DNA of 19,710 bases from contig JAFGUL010000210.1 of assembly GCA_016938535.1 (NCBI GenBank), forward strand, positions 1 to 19,710, written 5' to 3'. The translations under genes were made by a program, and so were the position numbers. The notes beneath the pieces were generated by a model, which saw only the letters and a list, made by a program, of their open reading frames with translations, had not been told where the DNA came from and made no database searches. The DNA is from Candidatus Delongbacteria bacterium (GTDB lineage Bacteria > Delongbacteria > UBA4055). Numbering within the stretch: the stretch's first letter is position 1; every line of letters starts with the position of its first letter. This document shows positions 7,591-14,932 of this stretch, in pieces.

Positions 7591-8034
7591 ATGGATAAAC
7601 TTGCTGAAAAAATAATTTATGAAACGATGTCGGAAGAGGGAACGGAAGATTTTGCCCGGGATTTTGCAAAGTCAGTAAAAGACGGGGATATTATCTGCTT
7701 TTTCGGCGGGGTCGGATCGGGTAAGACCGTTTTCACTCGGGGCTTGTGTCACGGTCTGGGTTTCGATGGGTATGTGAATTCTCCAAGCTATATAATCATG
7801 AACATGTATGAAAACGGCGGAATGAACATATATCATTTCGATCTTTACAGGATAGGTTCTTCTTCAGAACTTACGGAGATAGGTTTTTACGATTTTATAT
7901 ACAGGAAGAATTCTGTTTCTATCGTAGAATGGGCAGACATGATAAAGGACTGCCTGCCTGAAAGAAGGATCGATGTATTCATATCGGTAACCGGTGAAAA
8001 CTCACGAAAATTTGATATTACAAGGCACGGATAA
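7591..8034 (+). CDS. tsaE: tRNA threonylcarbamoyladenosine biosynthesis ATPase TsaE
   Basis: A 147-residue cytoplasmic P-loop ATPase that, with TsaB and TsaD, makes N6-threonylcarbamoyladenosine (t6A) at A37 of tRNAs reading ANN codons. Walker A is GGVGSGKT at residues 39-46. Family motifs follow: NSPSY (63-67), HFDLYR (82-87) and VEWAD (112-116). Length is normal for the family (about 130-170). The start lacks a ribosome binding site and sits exactly where the upstream promoter would begin transcription. Its TAA overlaps the tsaB ATG by one base (TAATG), so the two are probably translationally coupled. TsaD and TsaC are not in the window. Confidence 0.93.
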   Translation: MDKLAEKIIYETMSEEGTEDFARDFAKSVKDGDIICFFGGVGSGKTVFTRGLCHGLGFDGYVNSPSYIIMNMYENGGMNIYHFDLYRIGSSSELTEIGFYDFIYRKNSVSIVEWADMIKDCLPERRIDVFISVTGENSRKFDITRHG

Positions 8035-8666
8035 TGTATATACTGGCTGTTGAAACCTCAACTGAATTCGCATCGGTCTGCTGCCTGAAAGACGATACTG
8101 TCCTTTCGGAGATGAAAGAGATCGGCAACCGTGCGCACAACGAGCTTTTGTTCGACATGATCGAAAATGTGATAAATAGTGCAGGTCTGACACTTTCAAT
8201 GATAGATCTTTTTGCTGTAGGAACGGGACCGGGATCATTTACGGGTCTCAGGGTCGGTGCAAGCGCGGTTAAAGGGATGGCGATGGGTTTATCAAAAAAG
8301 ATAATACCGGTTTATTCTATTGACGCGGCTGCTCTAAAGGCTTTTGGTGTATGTCCGGAAGAGGAGAGGCTTAGCTTAGTTCTCGAAGGAAGGCAGAAAG
8401 ATTTTTTTCATGCAGAGTACAGCTTCAGTAACGGAAATTTAGAGAAAATAAGTGAAATAATTGTTCATCCTTACGAAAAATCTTCTTATATTGAAGGATG
8501 TGCAGCAGGGAATGTGATGAAAGAAAATGTTAGCTTTAAAAAATATCGTGACGGTGTGTATCCGGAGGCTTCATTTGTCGGAAGGCTGGGGTTTGCAAAA
8601 AGAGACAGTGCAGGCTTTGATTATTCTTTCGAACCTGAATATTACAAAGATTTCAAGGTAAGATAA
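8034..8666 (+). CDS. tsaB: tRNA threonylcarbamoyladenosine biosynthesis protein TsaB
   Basis: A 210-residue ASKHA-fold pseudo-enzyme that forms the scaffold dimer with TsaD in t6A synthesis. Family features: ILAVETSTEFASVCC at residues 3-17, RAHNELL with His35, and GTGPGSFTGLRVG at about 63-75. Residues beyond 110 are divergent, as usual for TsaB; the total length is close to that of bacterial TsaB (about 220-230). It overlaps tsaE by one base upstream and cdaA by one base downstream (TAATG at both junctions). AAGG at 8022-8025 is a weak ribosome site inside tsaE. Confidence 0.93.
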   Translation: MYILAVETSTEFASVCCLKDDTVLSEMKEIGNRAHNELLFDMIENVINSAGLTLSMIDLFAVGTGPGSFTGLRVGASAVKGMAMGLSKKIIPVYSIDAAALKAFGVCPEEERLSLVLEGRQKDFFHAEYSFSNGNLEKISEIIVHPYEKSSYIEGCAAGNVMKENVSFKKYRDGVYPEASFVGRLGFAKRDSAGFDYSFEPEYYKDFKVR

Positions 8667-9454
8667 TGGAACTTTTTAAGATCGGGTTTTTATCATTCGG
8701 CCTCATAGATCTGGCTGATATTCTTCTTTTTACATTCATTTTCTATAAACTCTATAATGTATTGAAAGACTCAAGAGCCACAACGATGTTTCTGGGTCTG
8801 GTGACAGTAGTTCTATTTGCAATAATAGTCGAGTTCTTCAATCTTTCGGTAATGACCTGGCTGATGACATCTATAAAGACTATATTCTGGCTTGCATTCT
8901 TTATACTTTTCCAGCCTGAGCTCAGAAGGATTCTCACACATATCGGACAGAACAGGATCGTGAGGCAGTTCTTACAGATAAAAGCCCAGACGATATTCGA
9001 TGAGATATCAAAAGCTACATTCATGCTAAGCGACAAGAGGATAGGGGGTTTAATAGTCCTGCAGAAGAATGTCGGCATAAAAACAGTTATTGAATCCGGC
9101 ATACCGATCAAAAGTGATATTTCAGCCGAACTTATTGTCACTATCTTCAATCCGGTCTCACCTCTTCATGACGGAGCAGTCATAATAACAAATGATCAGA
9201 TAGTGGCCGCTAAATGTATTCTGCCTGCAACAACTAAGGAGATCGGTCCCCAGTTCGGCACAAGGCACAGGGCAGCTGTAGGGCTTTCAGAAGAAAGTGA
9301 TGCGATCATTGTGGTTATTTCAGAAGAAACCGGAGATGTCAGAATAGCTTATGACGGTGATCTTCTCAAGATGTCAAAAGAGGAAGAACTTAAAATAAAA
9401 CTTAACAAGTTGTTTAAATATGAAAAACCAAAAACCGAAGAAGCAGAAGCCTGA
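8666..9454 (+). CDS. cdaA: Diadenylate cyclase CdaA (DacA), c-di-AMP synthase
   Basis: A 262-residue membrane enzyme that condenses two ATP into cyclic di-AMP. Three transmembrane helices (about residues 11-31, 40-57, 65-83) precede a DAC domain at roughly 105-235. It has the catalytic motifs PLHDGAV (DGA at 169-171) and GTRHRAA (198-204), both intact. Length and layout match CdaA-type enzymes. It follows tsaB with a one-base overlap; the usual Firmicutes partners ybbR and glmM are absent. The C terminus (KYEKPKTEEAEA) extends beyond the domain, and its last 35 bases overlap the next small gene in another frame. c-di-AMP typically controls potassium and osmolyte balance and cell-wall homeostasis; the target here is not visible. 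Confidence 0.95.
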   Translation: MELFKIGFLSFGLIDLADILLFTFIFYKLYNVLKDSRATTMFLGLVTVVLFAIIVEFFNLSVMTWLMTSIKTIFWLAFFILFQPELRRILTHIGQNRIVRQFLQIKAQTIFDEISKATFMLSDKRIGGLIVLQKNVGIKTVIESGIPIKSDISAELIVTIFNPVSPLHDGAVIITNDQIVAAKCILPATTKEIGPQFGTRHRAAVGLSEESDAIIVVISEETGDVRIAYDGDLLKMSKEEELKIKLNKLFKYEKPKTEEAEA

Positions 9455-9617
9455 AGAAAATATAGAAAATGTCCTCGGGGATCTGTTAGATGAGGAGTTC
9501 CTTGAGATGGTGGAGCTTATAGAAAAGGCCAAAAACGGCAAGATAACGCCTGAAGAATTAAAAAAGCTTGAATACATTCAGAAAACGCGCGAAAATCTTT
9601 ACGGCGGAGGGGCTTAG
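9420..9617 (+). CDS. Small acidic helical protein, unknown
   Basis: A 65-residue protein with a basic Lys/Pro-rich start (MKNQKPKKQKPEE), then helical segments rich in Glu, Leu and Lys (ENVLGDLLDEEFLEMVELIEKA and PEELKKLEYIQKTRENL). It has no signal peptide, transmembrane segment or cysteine. It overlaps cdaA by 35 bases in the +1 frame and has no clear ribosome site, so it would depend on coupling to cdaA. It ends one base before the convergent hldD stop. Being in the operon with cdaA and having good codon structure to the end supports it as a real gene, but I recognise no family. A later in-frame ATG exists near residue 30. Confidence 0.55.
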   Translation: MKNQKPKKQKPEENIENVLGDLLDEEFLEMVELIEKAKNGKITPEELKKLEYIQKTRENLYGGGA

Positions 9618-9618
9618 T

Positions 9619-10593
9619 TCAGTCTCCGAGATGCTTGTCTTTTCTCAGATAGTTTTGTATGTAGTCGTCAATACCTTCGTCAAGAGGTGTGAATTTGATC
9701 TCAAGCCCGCCCGACTTAAGTTTTGAATTGTCTGATTCGGTAAAATACTGATATTTATCCTTCAAATTCACGGGCATATCAATATAATCAATTTTCAAAG
9801 GAATTCCCATGCTTTCAAAAACTGCTTTAGCAAGATCGTTCCAGCTTTCCGCCTTTCCGCTGCCGAGGTTGAATATACCTGTAATTTCTTTCCTGCCGAT
9901 CATGTCACAGATTATTTTTGCGCAGTCTTTGACATAAACGAAATCCCTGACAGATTCGCCGTCTTTATATTTGTTATTGTAAGATTTGAACAGCCTTATG
10001 CTTCCGTTTGATCTTATCTCATGGTAAGCTTTAAATATTTTGCTGCTCATATCGTTCTTGTGATATTCGTTCGGTCCGTAAACATTAAAGAATTTAATTC
10101 CGGTTATTCTGTCGAAATAACCTTTTCTTTTTGCATACAGATCGAACATCTGCTTTGAGTATCCGTACATATTCAGAGGCCTAAATTCTTCGATCTTATC
10201 TTCGCTGTCGCTAAAGCCGGAATTTCCGTCACCGTAGGTCGCCGCGCTTGATGCATAGATAAAACGGATGTCTTTAGAAATGCAGTACTCAGTGAGGATC
10301 TTAGTGTATTCGAAATTATTGAGGGCAAGGTACGAGCAGTCTTTTTCTGTGGTTGAAGAACATGCACCCATGTGAATTATGCAGTCTATCTTATACGGAA
10401 TGCTGTCAAAAACTACATGCTCAAGAAGTTCACTCTTTTCAAAATAATCGGTATATTTTAGCGCTCTGAGGTTTTTCCATTTTTCAGATTCACCGAGATG
10501 ATCGGAAATAATTATATCAGATATACCTCTGTTATTGAGCTCCCAAACGACCGCACTTCCGATAAATCCCGCACCGCCTGTCACTAAAATCAT
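9619..10593 (-). CDS. hldD: ADP-L-glycero-D-manno-heptose-6-epimerase
   Basis: A 324-residue cytoplasmic short-chain dehydrogenase-type epimerase converting ADP-D-glycero- to ADP-L-glycero-beta-D-manno-heptose for the LPS inner core. The Rossmann motif TGGAGFIG is at residues 5-12, GACSSTTE at 76-83, SSAATYGDG at 115-123 and YGYSK at 143-147 (catalytic Tyr143 and Lys147 of YxxxK). Lys179 in EYHKND aligns with the second catalytic lysine of the E. coli enzyme. Length is normal (E. coli about 310). GAGG lies eight bases upstream of the ATG. A strong terminator lies only 20 bases upstream of the ATG, so its promoter must be inside or before that hairpin, or it is read through. No other LPS genes are adjacent. 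Confidence 0.93.
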   Translation of the reverse strand: MILVTGGAGFIGSAVVWELNNRGISDIIISDHLGESEKWKNLRALKYTDYFEKSELLEHVVFDSIPYKIDCIIHMGACSSTTEKDCSYLALNNFEYTKILTEYCISKDIRFIYASSAATYGDGNSGFSDSEDKIEEFRPLNMYGYSKQMFDLYAKRKGYFDRITGIKFFNVYGPNEYHKNDMSSKIFKAYHEIRSNGSIRLFKSYNNKYKDGESVRDFVYVKDCAKIICDMIGRKEITGIFNLGSGKAESWNDLAKAVFESMGIPLKIDYIDMPVNLKDKYQYFTESDNSKLKSGGLEIKFTPLDEGIDDYIQNYLRKDKHLGD

Positions 10594-10612
10594 AATATAG
10601 TCCTCAAATTAG

Positions 10613-10636
10613 AAAAAAGGCTGCCGGAGCAGCCTT
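10613..10636 (-). terminator. Rho-independent terminator of the 572-residue lipoprotein gene
   Basis: On the minus strand AAGGCTGC and GCAGCCTT form an eight-pair stem (plus 10617-10624 with 10629-10636) around a four-base loop. A T run follows (plus 10613-10618). It begins three bases after the lipoprotein stop and ends 20 bases before the hldD start. Confidence 0.9.
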
Positions 10637-10639
10637 AAA

Positions 10640-12358
10640 TTACTGTTGGAGTTTTGTTATTTCTTCTTTTAAAGCCTGGAAGAACGGTTTACTGAATTTT
10701 GTTTTGACTATCAGTTCAGAATTAACTTTCTGTCCGTCAATGTTCCCGTATGCGTAAAGATAATCGAATTTGTTTACGAACCCGTCAACTTTTTCATTAA
10801 GAACATTCTCTCCTCCCGACATTCCGGCAAAGAACTGATAGATGTTCTTTGTTGCCAAGTAGGATTCGTTAAAATCAATATAGAAGTAATTTATGTCGTT
10901 CTTTAGACCTTCCGAGAGTTTCTTGTCCAGCTTTGAAATGAATCCCGCATTGTTTTTATCTACGGCGTCTGCAGATAATTCTTTACTTGTACAGATCGAT
11001 ACATTGTTGCCTTCGACTACGATATACATGAATGTCATACCGAGATTTATCGAGTACAGATCAGTGTTCTCAGGAACCGTTTTACCCTGAATCATTTCTG
11101 CAACTGCTTCCGGGCTCATCTTCTGAATGTTTGCCATAGGAGCTACTTTATCAATTATCGCAATGAATTTATTCCTGTCTTTCATATTGAAGTTCAGAAC
11201 AGAATTGTACTGCATAAGGTTGACAGTAGCCCCGTCAAAAATACCGAGGTTTATGCTTCCTGCAAGTTCGTTTATGAAATCCGTTCTGATGTCAACACCG
11301 GTCATATCCTTGTAGCTCTGTATTTCATTCTCAAAGGCCACAACAGATTCTTCAGGAAGTGTTTTCAGGATGTAATCAAGATATTCTTTTGCGTTTATAA
11401 CGAAAGCAAGCAGCAGAGCAGGTTTCTTCTCTATTCCGGTGATGACCGATTTGTTGTTTTCCGCCTTGCTCAGTTTGTACATTATATGCTCAGGATCAGC
11501 GAATCCGACAGATCTTATTACCAGATCTGAAGAAGAAAGATCACACACTATACCGCTGCCTCTGTTGTGCTTGAGCATGTCGAAAGAACCCATCTGACCC
11601 GTTCCAAGTGACGGATGTTGTTTTGCAAGAGAATTCAGAGCTTCTGCATTGCCTGCCATAAGTTTTTGAGCATCGAGGTAGAATGAAAAATCAGATCCCA
11701 TGCTGATCTCTTTTGCAACTTCCTTATAATTCGGAGAGTCTGAGAGGTGTTTCGGAGAAACGAAATACATATCAGCGGTCGAAGCTGAATTGATAGACAG
11801 GTTGAATGCAAGGTAGTCTCCGTCCGATTTTACGGAAACAGATATATTTTCCTGACCTTCGACAGTAATTCTTAAAAGGCCGTCATTCTCTGTAACGGTT
11901 ACTCCTTCTTTCTGCAGAGAATTCATTCTGTTCTTAATATAGCCGAATGAGTCAGCCCCCTTTTTTACGGGGAACAGAAATCCTATGTCTGCCGATGTCA
12001 TTTCAGGATCGCTGCCGTTAACTTTAAGATCAGAAAGGATCAGACCGAATTCTCTTTTGATATCGAGACCGATCTTATCATATTCAAGCGGATCGGCAGG
12101 GTTAAATCCCAGAGCTTCGGTCATTTCGGCCTTTACATTTTCCGGGACAGGTTCTCCCATTACTGAATTCGGCTGGACATCGAAAGCTGAAAACAATAAT
12201 TCAAGAGAAGAAAAACTCATGAGTATCATAGAGCTTTCGGGAGCATAATTCTTTGCCAGTGCTGATTCTTTCAGTGATTTTTCCTTTGTGCCTGCAGTCC
12301 CGCATGATATCAAAAATATCATTGTTACTGCAAGAACTGCCGTAATTAATTTCTTCAT
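10640..12358 (-). CDS. Lipoprotein of unknown function (572 aa)
   Basis: A lipoprotein with the signal MKKLITAVLAVTMIFLISC and lipid-accepting Cys19. I choose the ATG at 12358 because GGAGG (plus 12366-12370) lies seven bases upstream. The in-frame ATG at 12382 would add eight residues (MKINGGFG) and has no such site. Residues about 28-130 and 300-400 resemble each other loosely (Pro-Glu/Lys then hydrophobic strand, helix, acidic loop), suggesting a repeated alpha/beta architecture like that of DUF3352/DUF4836-type envelope proteins. I am not sure of that family. No catalytic motif is visible and only the lipid cysteine plus a few others occur. Own promoter upstream and terminator downstream mark it as a single-gene unit; divergent from the MBL operon. 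Confidence 0.7.
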   Translation of the reverse strand: MKKLITAVLAVTMIFLISCGTAGTKEKSLKESALAKNYAPESSMILMSFSSLELLFSAFDVQPNSVMGEPVPENVKAEMTEALGFNPADPLEYDKIGLDIKREFGLILSDLKVNGSDPEMTSADIGFLFPVKKGADSFGYIKNRMNSLQKEGVTVTENDGLLRITVEGQENISVSVKSDGDYLAFNLSINSASTADMYFVSPKHLSDSPNYKEVAKEISMGSDFSFYLDAQKLMAGNAEALNSLAKQHPSLGTGQMGSFDMLKHNRGSGIVCDLSSSDLVIRSVGFADPEHIMYKLSKAENNKSVITGIEKKPALLLAFVINAKEYLDYILKTLPEESVVAFENEIQSYKDMTGVDIRTDFINELAGSINLGIFDGATVNLMQYNSVLNFNMKDRNKFIAIIDKVAPMANIQKMSPEAVAEMIQGKTVPENTDLYSINLGMTFMYIVVEGNNVSICTSKELSADAVDKNNAGFISKLDKKLSEGLKNDINYFYIDFNESYLATKNIYQFFAGMSGGENVLNEKVDGFVNKFDYLYAYGNIDGQKVNSELIVKTKFSKPFFQALKEEITKLQQ

Positions 12359-12402
12359 TCCAAATCCTCCATTGATTTTCAAGTGATTTTATTTCTTACT
12401 GC

Positions 12403-12431
12403 AATTTAACGGAGTTTTGTAATAAAATCAA
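12403..12431 (-). promoter_or_regulatory. Promoter of the 572-residue lipoprotein gene
   Basis: Minus-strand TTGATT (plus 12426-12431), a 17-base spacer and TAAATT (plus 12403-12408). Start near 12396 gives a leader of about 38 bases. It shares its -10 with the tsaE and tRNA promoters. Confidence 0.55.
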
Positions 12432-12469
12432 GAAACTTATTTTCATCTTCAACTGTAATAATTTATTTC

Positions 12470-12498
12470 TTGCGGTCGCAAATTTAAATACATATATT
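12470..12498 (+). promoter_or_regulatory. Promoter of the MBL-pepD-ABC operon with a palindrome at the -35
   Basis: TTGCGG at 12470-12475, a 17-base spacer and TATATT at 12493-12498. The -35 lies inside the perfect inverted repeat TTGCG-GT-CGCAA (12470-12481), which could be an operator site for a dimeric regulator, though it is short. The leader would be about 27 bases. Confidence 0.5.
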
Positions 12499-12531
12499 TT
12501 ACACGAAAAGAAAAAAAAACGGTCGGGGCTG

Positions 12532-13497
12532 ATGAAGTTAAAATTTTGGGGAGTAAGGGGAAGTATAAACACTCCTCTGGATCCTGAAGCTTATACAAAT
12601 AAATTGAGATCTGTGCTCAGATCTGCAACAGATAACGATATAAAGAACGATGATCAAATTGACAGGTTTATAGCGGGTCTTCCAACCTGGCTGGGCACGG
12701 TTTACGGAGGTAATACATCCTGCGTTACCGTTTCGGACAATAAGGACCTGATAATTTTTGATGCAGGAACAGGAATAAGAAAGCTCGGGAACGAACTTCT
12801 GGACGGAACATTTTTTAACAGGGAAGTGAATGAGTATAACATTATTTTCAGTCACCTCCACCTTGATCACATAAACGGGCTCCCTTTTTTCGCACCTGTG
12901 CATATTTCGGGCAAAAAAATAAATTTCTTTTCACATCACCCTGAATTTAAGAAGATGCTTGAGCTTCAGCAGAACAGCAATTTTTTTCCGGTAAGCCTGG
13001 AAAGCAGACCGTCCGAAAAGAAATTCACGGTTATCGGAGAAAACGAAATAATCAAGATAGGTGATTTTTCCGTTCAGTCGAAAAAACTCAATCATCCGAA
13101 CTCTTCTTACAGTTATTCAGTGGTCAAAGGTGGGACAAAGATCGTATATGCGACCGATGCGGAATATACTGCAAAATCAGGAATATCCGGCTATGTTGAT
13201 TTTTACAGAGATGCCGATGTGCTCATATTCGACAGCCAGTATAATTTTAATGAGCTTGCGAGAAGATACAGTTTCGGTCATTCTACTGCCGAGATCGGAG
13301 TTGACGCGGCAGTGACGGCGAATGCAAAAAAATTGCTTCTATTTCATCACAACCACGATAATGACGATGAAAAGATAGTGGAAATGTACCGCTCTTCTGT
13401 AAAATATCTGAACGGGAAATATCCTTCATCGAAGCTTGAAATAATTATTGCCAATGAGGGAATGGAATTTAATTTCGGAGGAAGCAAAAATGCTTGA
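12532..13497 (+). CDS. MBL-fold metallohydrolase
   Basis: A 321-residue cytoplasmic hydrolase of the metallo-beta-lactamase fold. It opens with KFWGVRGSINTP and YGGNTSC (residues 5-15, 58-64), typical of the PhnP/Lactamase_B_2-like group. The metal-binding set is intact: HLHLDH at 108-113, His188, Asp209 (ATDAE), and His250 in FGHS. An unusual run HHNHDNDDE follows at 272-280. The substrate is unknown; members of this group include cyclic phosphodiesterases and 3'-processing tRNases, but tRNase Z-specific features are not evident. The ribosome site is weak (GGGG at 12525-12528). It overlaps pepD by eight bases and heads a four-gene operon. Confidence 0.85.
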   Translation: MKLKFWGVRGSINTPLDPEAYTNKLRSVLRSATDNDIKNDDQIDRFIAGLPTWLGTVYGGNTSCVTVSDNKDLIIFDAGTGIRKLGNELLDGTFFNREVNEYNIIFSHLHLDHINGLPFFAPVHISGKKINFFSHHPEFKKMLELQQNSNFFPVSLESRPSEKKFTVIGENEIIKIGDFSVQSKKLNHPNSSYSYSVVKGGTKIVYATDAEYTAKSGISGYVDFYRDADVLIFDSQYNFNELARRYSFGHSTAEIGVDAAVTANAKKLLLFHHNHDNDDEKIVEMYRSSVKYLNGKYPSSKLEIIIANEGMEFNFGGSKNA

Positions 13498-14932
13498 TAA
13501 ACTGGCGGACGAAAAAATATGGAAATATTTTCTGGAAATAAGTAAAATACCGAGGCCTTCCAAACACGAAGAGAAAATATCGAAATACATTCTCGATTTC
13601 GGCAAAGAAAGAAAAGTGAAGGTGAACACGGACAAAGCCGGAAATATTCTTATATCTAAAAATGCAACGCCCGGGAAAGAAAGAACGCAGACTGTCACGC
13701 TTCAGGCACATCTTGATATGGTATGCGAAAAAAACGAGGGAACCGAACATGATTTCTTCAATGACCCGCTTGATCTTTTTGTTGAGGACGGATTTATTAA
13801 AGCTAGAGGCACGACTCTCGGAGCTGACAACGGAATAGGTGTCGCAGCAGCCCTCGCAGTGCTGGACAGTTCGGATATTTCGCACGGACCGATAGAATGT
13901 CTTTTCACGGTTGATGAAGAGACCGGCCTTACCGGAGCGAATGCACTTGAATCAGGTTTTTTTCAGGGCAGAACGCTTTTGAATCTCGATTCAGAAGAAG
14001 AGGGTGCAGTTTATATCGGTTGTGCGGGAGGTAAAACCACGGGCCTGTTCAAAGCGATCACTACGAGAAAAAACAATGATAAAGAGCTAAGTTATAAAAT
14101 CATCATTAACGGACTCAAGGGCGGCCATTCCGGGCTTCACATAAATACTGGAAGGGGAAACGCTGTAATTCTGCTTGCCAGACTATTATGGAATCTTAAC
14201 GATAAAATGAACTTCGACCTTGAATCTTTCAATGGCGGGGACAAGCATAATGCAATACCGAGAGAGGCTGCTGCAACGGTTTGTTTCAACGAAGAAGAAA
14301 TGCCGATATTCGAAACAGAAATTATTAAATACGACGAAATATTCAAAAAAGAATTTGCTGTAACTGACGGTAATGTGAGCATAAATAAGATCAAAGTTGA
14401 ACTTCCGGATAAAGTGCTGACCGAGAAAGATAAATCTGATCTGCTTAATCTTATCTATTCTTTCCCGCACGGTGTATGCTCAATGGACCCTGAGATCAGA
14501 GGGCTGGTTCAGACTTCGACAAATCTGGCTTCGGTAAAAATCAGTCAGGACGGAATAAATATTCTTTCTAGTCAGAGAAGTTCAGTAGAAAGTATGGTTC
14601 ACGACATTTCCGGAAAAGTGATCTCTCACGCGCTGCTTGCCGATTACGATTATATCAGCAAAGATCCCTATCCTGCCTGGACGCCTGATACTGATTCTCC
14701 GGTTCTCAATGCGGCAAAAAAAGTACACACGGATCTTTTCGGGAAGGAGCCTGAGGTGAAGGCTGTTCATGCAGGTCTCGAATGCGGTCTGATAGGTAAA
14801 AAATACCCCGGAATTGATATGATATCTTTCGGTCCCGATATTTACGGAGCTCATTCACCCGATGAAAAAATGAGAATTGATTCCGTGACCAATTTCTGGA
14901 AATTTTTAAAATCACTGATAGAAAGCCTTTAA
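13490..14932 (+). CDS. pepD: Aminoacyl-histidine dipeptidase, M20 family (PepD)
   Basis: A 480-residue cytosolic metallopeptidase cleaving Xaa-His and other dipeptides. I start it at 13490, behind GGAGGA (13477-13482); an ATG at 13448 lies deep in the preceding gene without a ribosome site. The M20 zinc and catalytic set is present: HLDMV with His74 and Asp76, GADNGIG with bridging Asp113, DEETG with Glu143/144, DSEE with Asp167, and the late His in YGAHSPDE near the C terminus. The N terminus IPRPSKHEEKI and VCEKN at 78-82 are typical of the PepD subgroup. Length matches E. coli PepD (about 485). It overlaps the MBL gene by eight bases; the ABC ATPase ATG follows its stop with no gap. Confidence 0.93.
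   Translation: MLDKLADEKIWKYFLEISKIPRPSKHEEKISKYILDFGKERKVKVNTDKAGNILISKNATPGKERTQTVTLQAHLDMVCEKNEGTEHDFFNDPLDLFVEDGFIKARGTTLGADNGIGVAAALAVLDSSDISHGPIECLFTVDEETGLTGANALESGFFQGRTLLNLDSEEEGAVYIGCAGGKTTGLFKAITTRKNNDKELSYKIIINGLKGGHSGLHINTGRGNAVILLARLLWNLNDKMNFDLESFNGGDKHNAIPREAAATVCFNEEEMPIFETEIIKYDEIFKKEFAVTDGNVSINKIKVELPDKVLTEKDKSDLLNLIYSFPHGVCSMDPEIRGLVQTSTNLASVKISQDGINILSSQRSSVESMVHDISGKVISHALLADYDYISKDPYPAWTPDTDSPVLNAAKKVHTDLFGKEPEVKAVHAGLECGLIGKKYPGIDMISFGPDIYGAHSPDEKMRIDSVTNFWKFLKSLIESL

Noticed and set aside
13469..13885. 138-residue minus-strand frame over the start of pepD
   Set aside because: Antisense to conserved M20 catalytic motifs; Phe/Arg/Cys-rich composition of a shadow frame.
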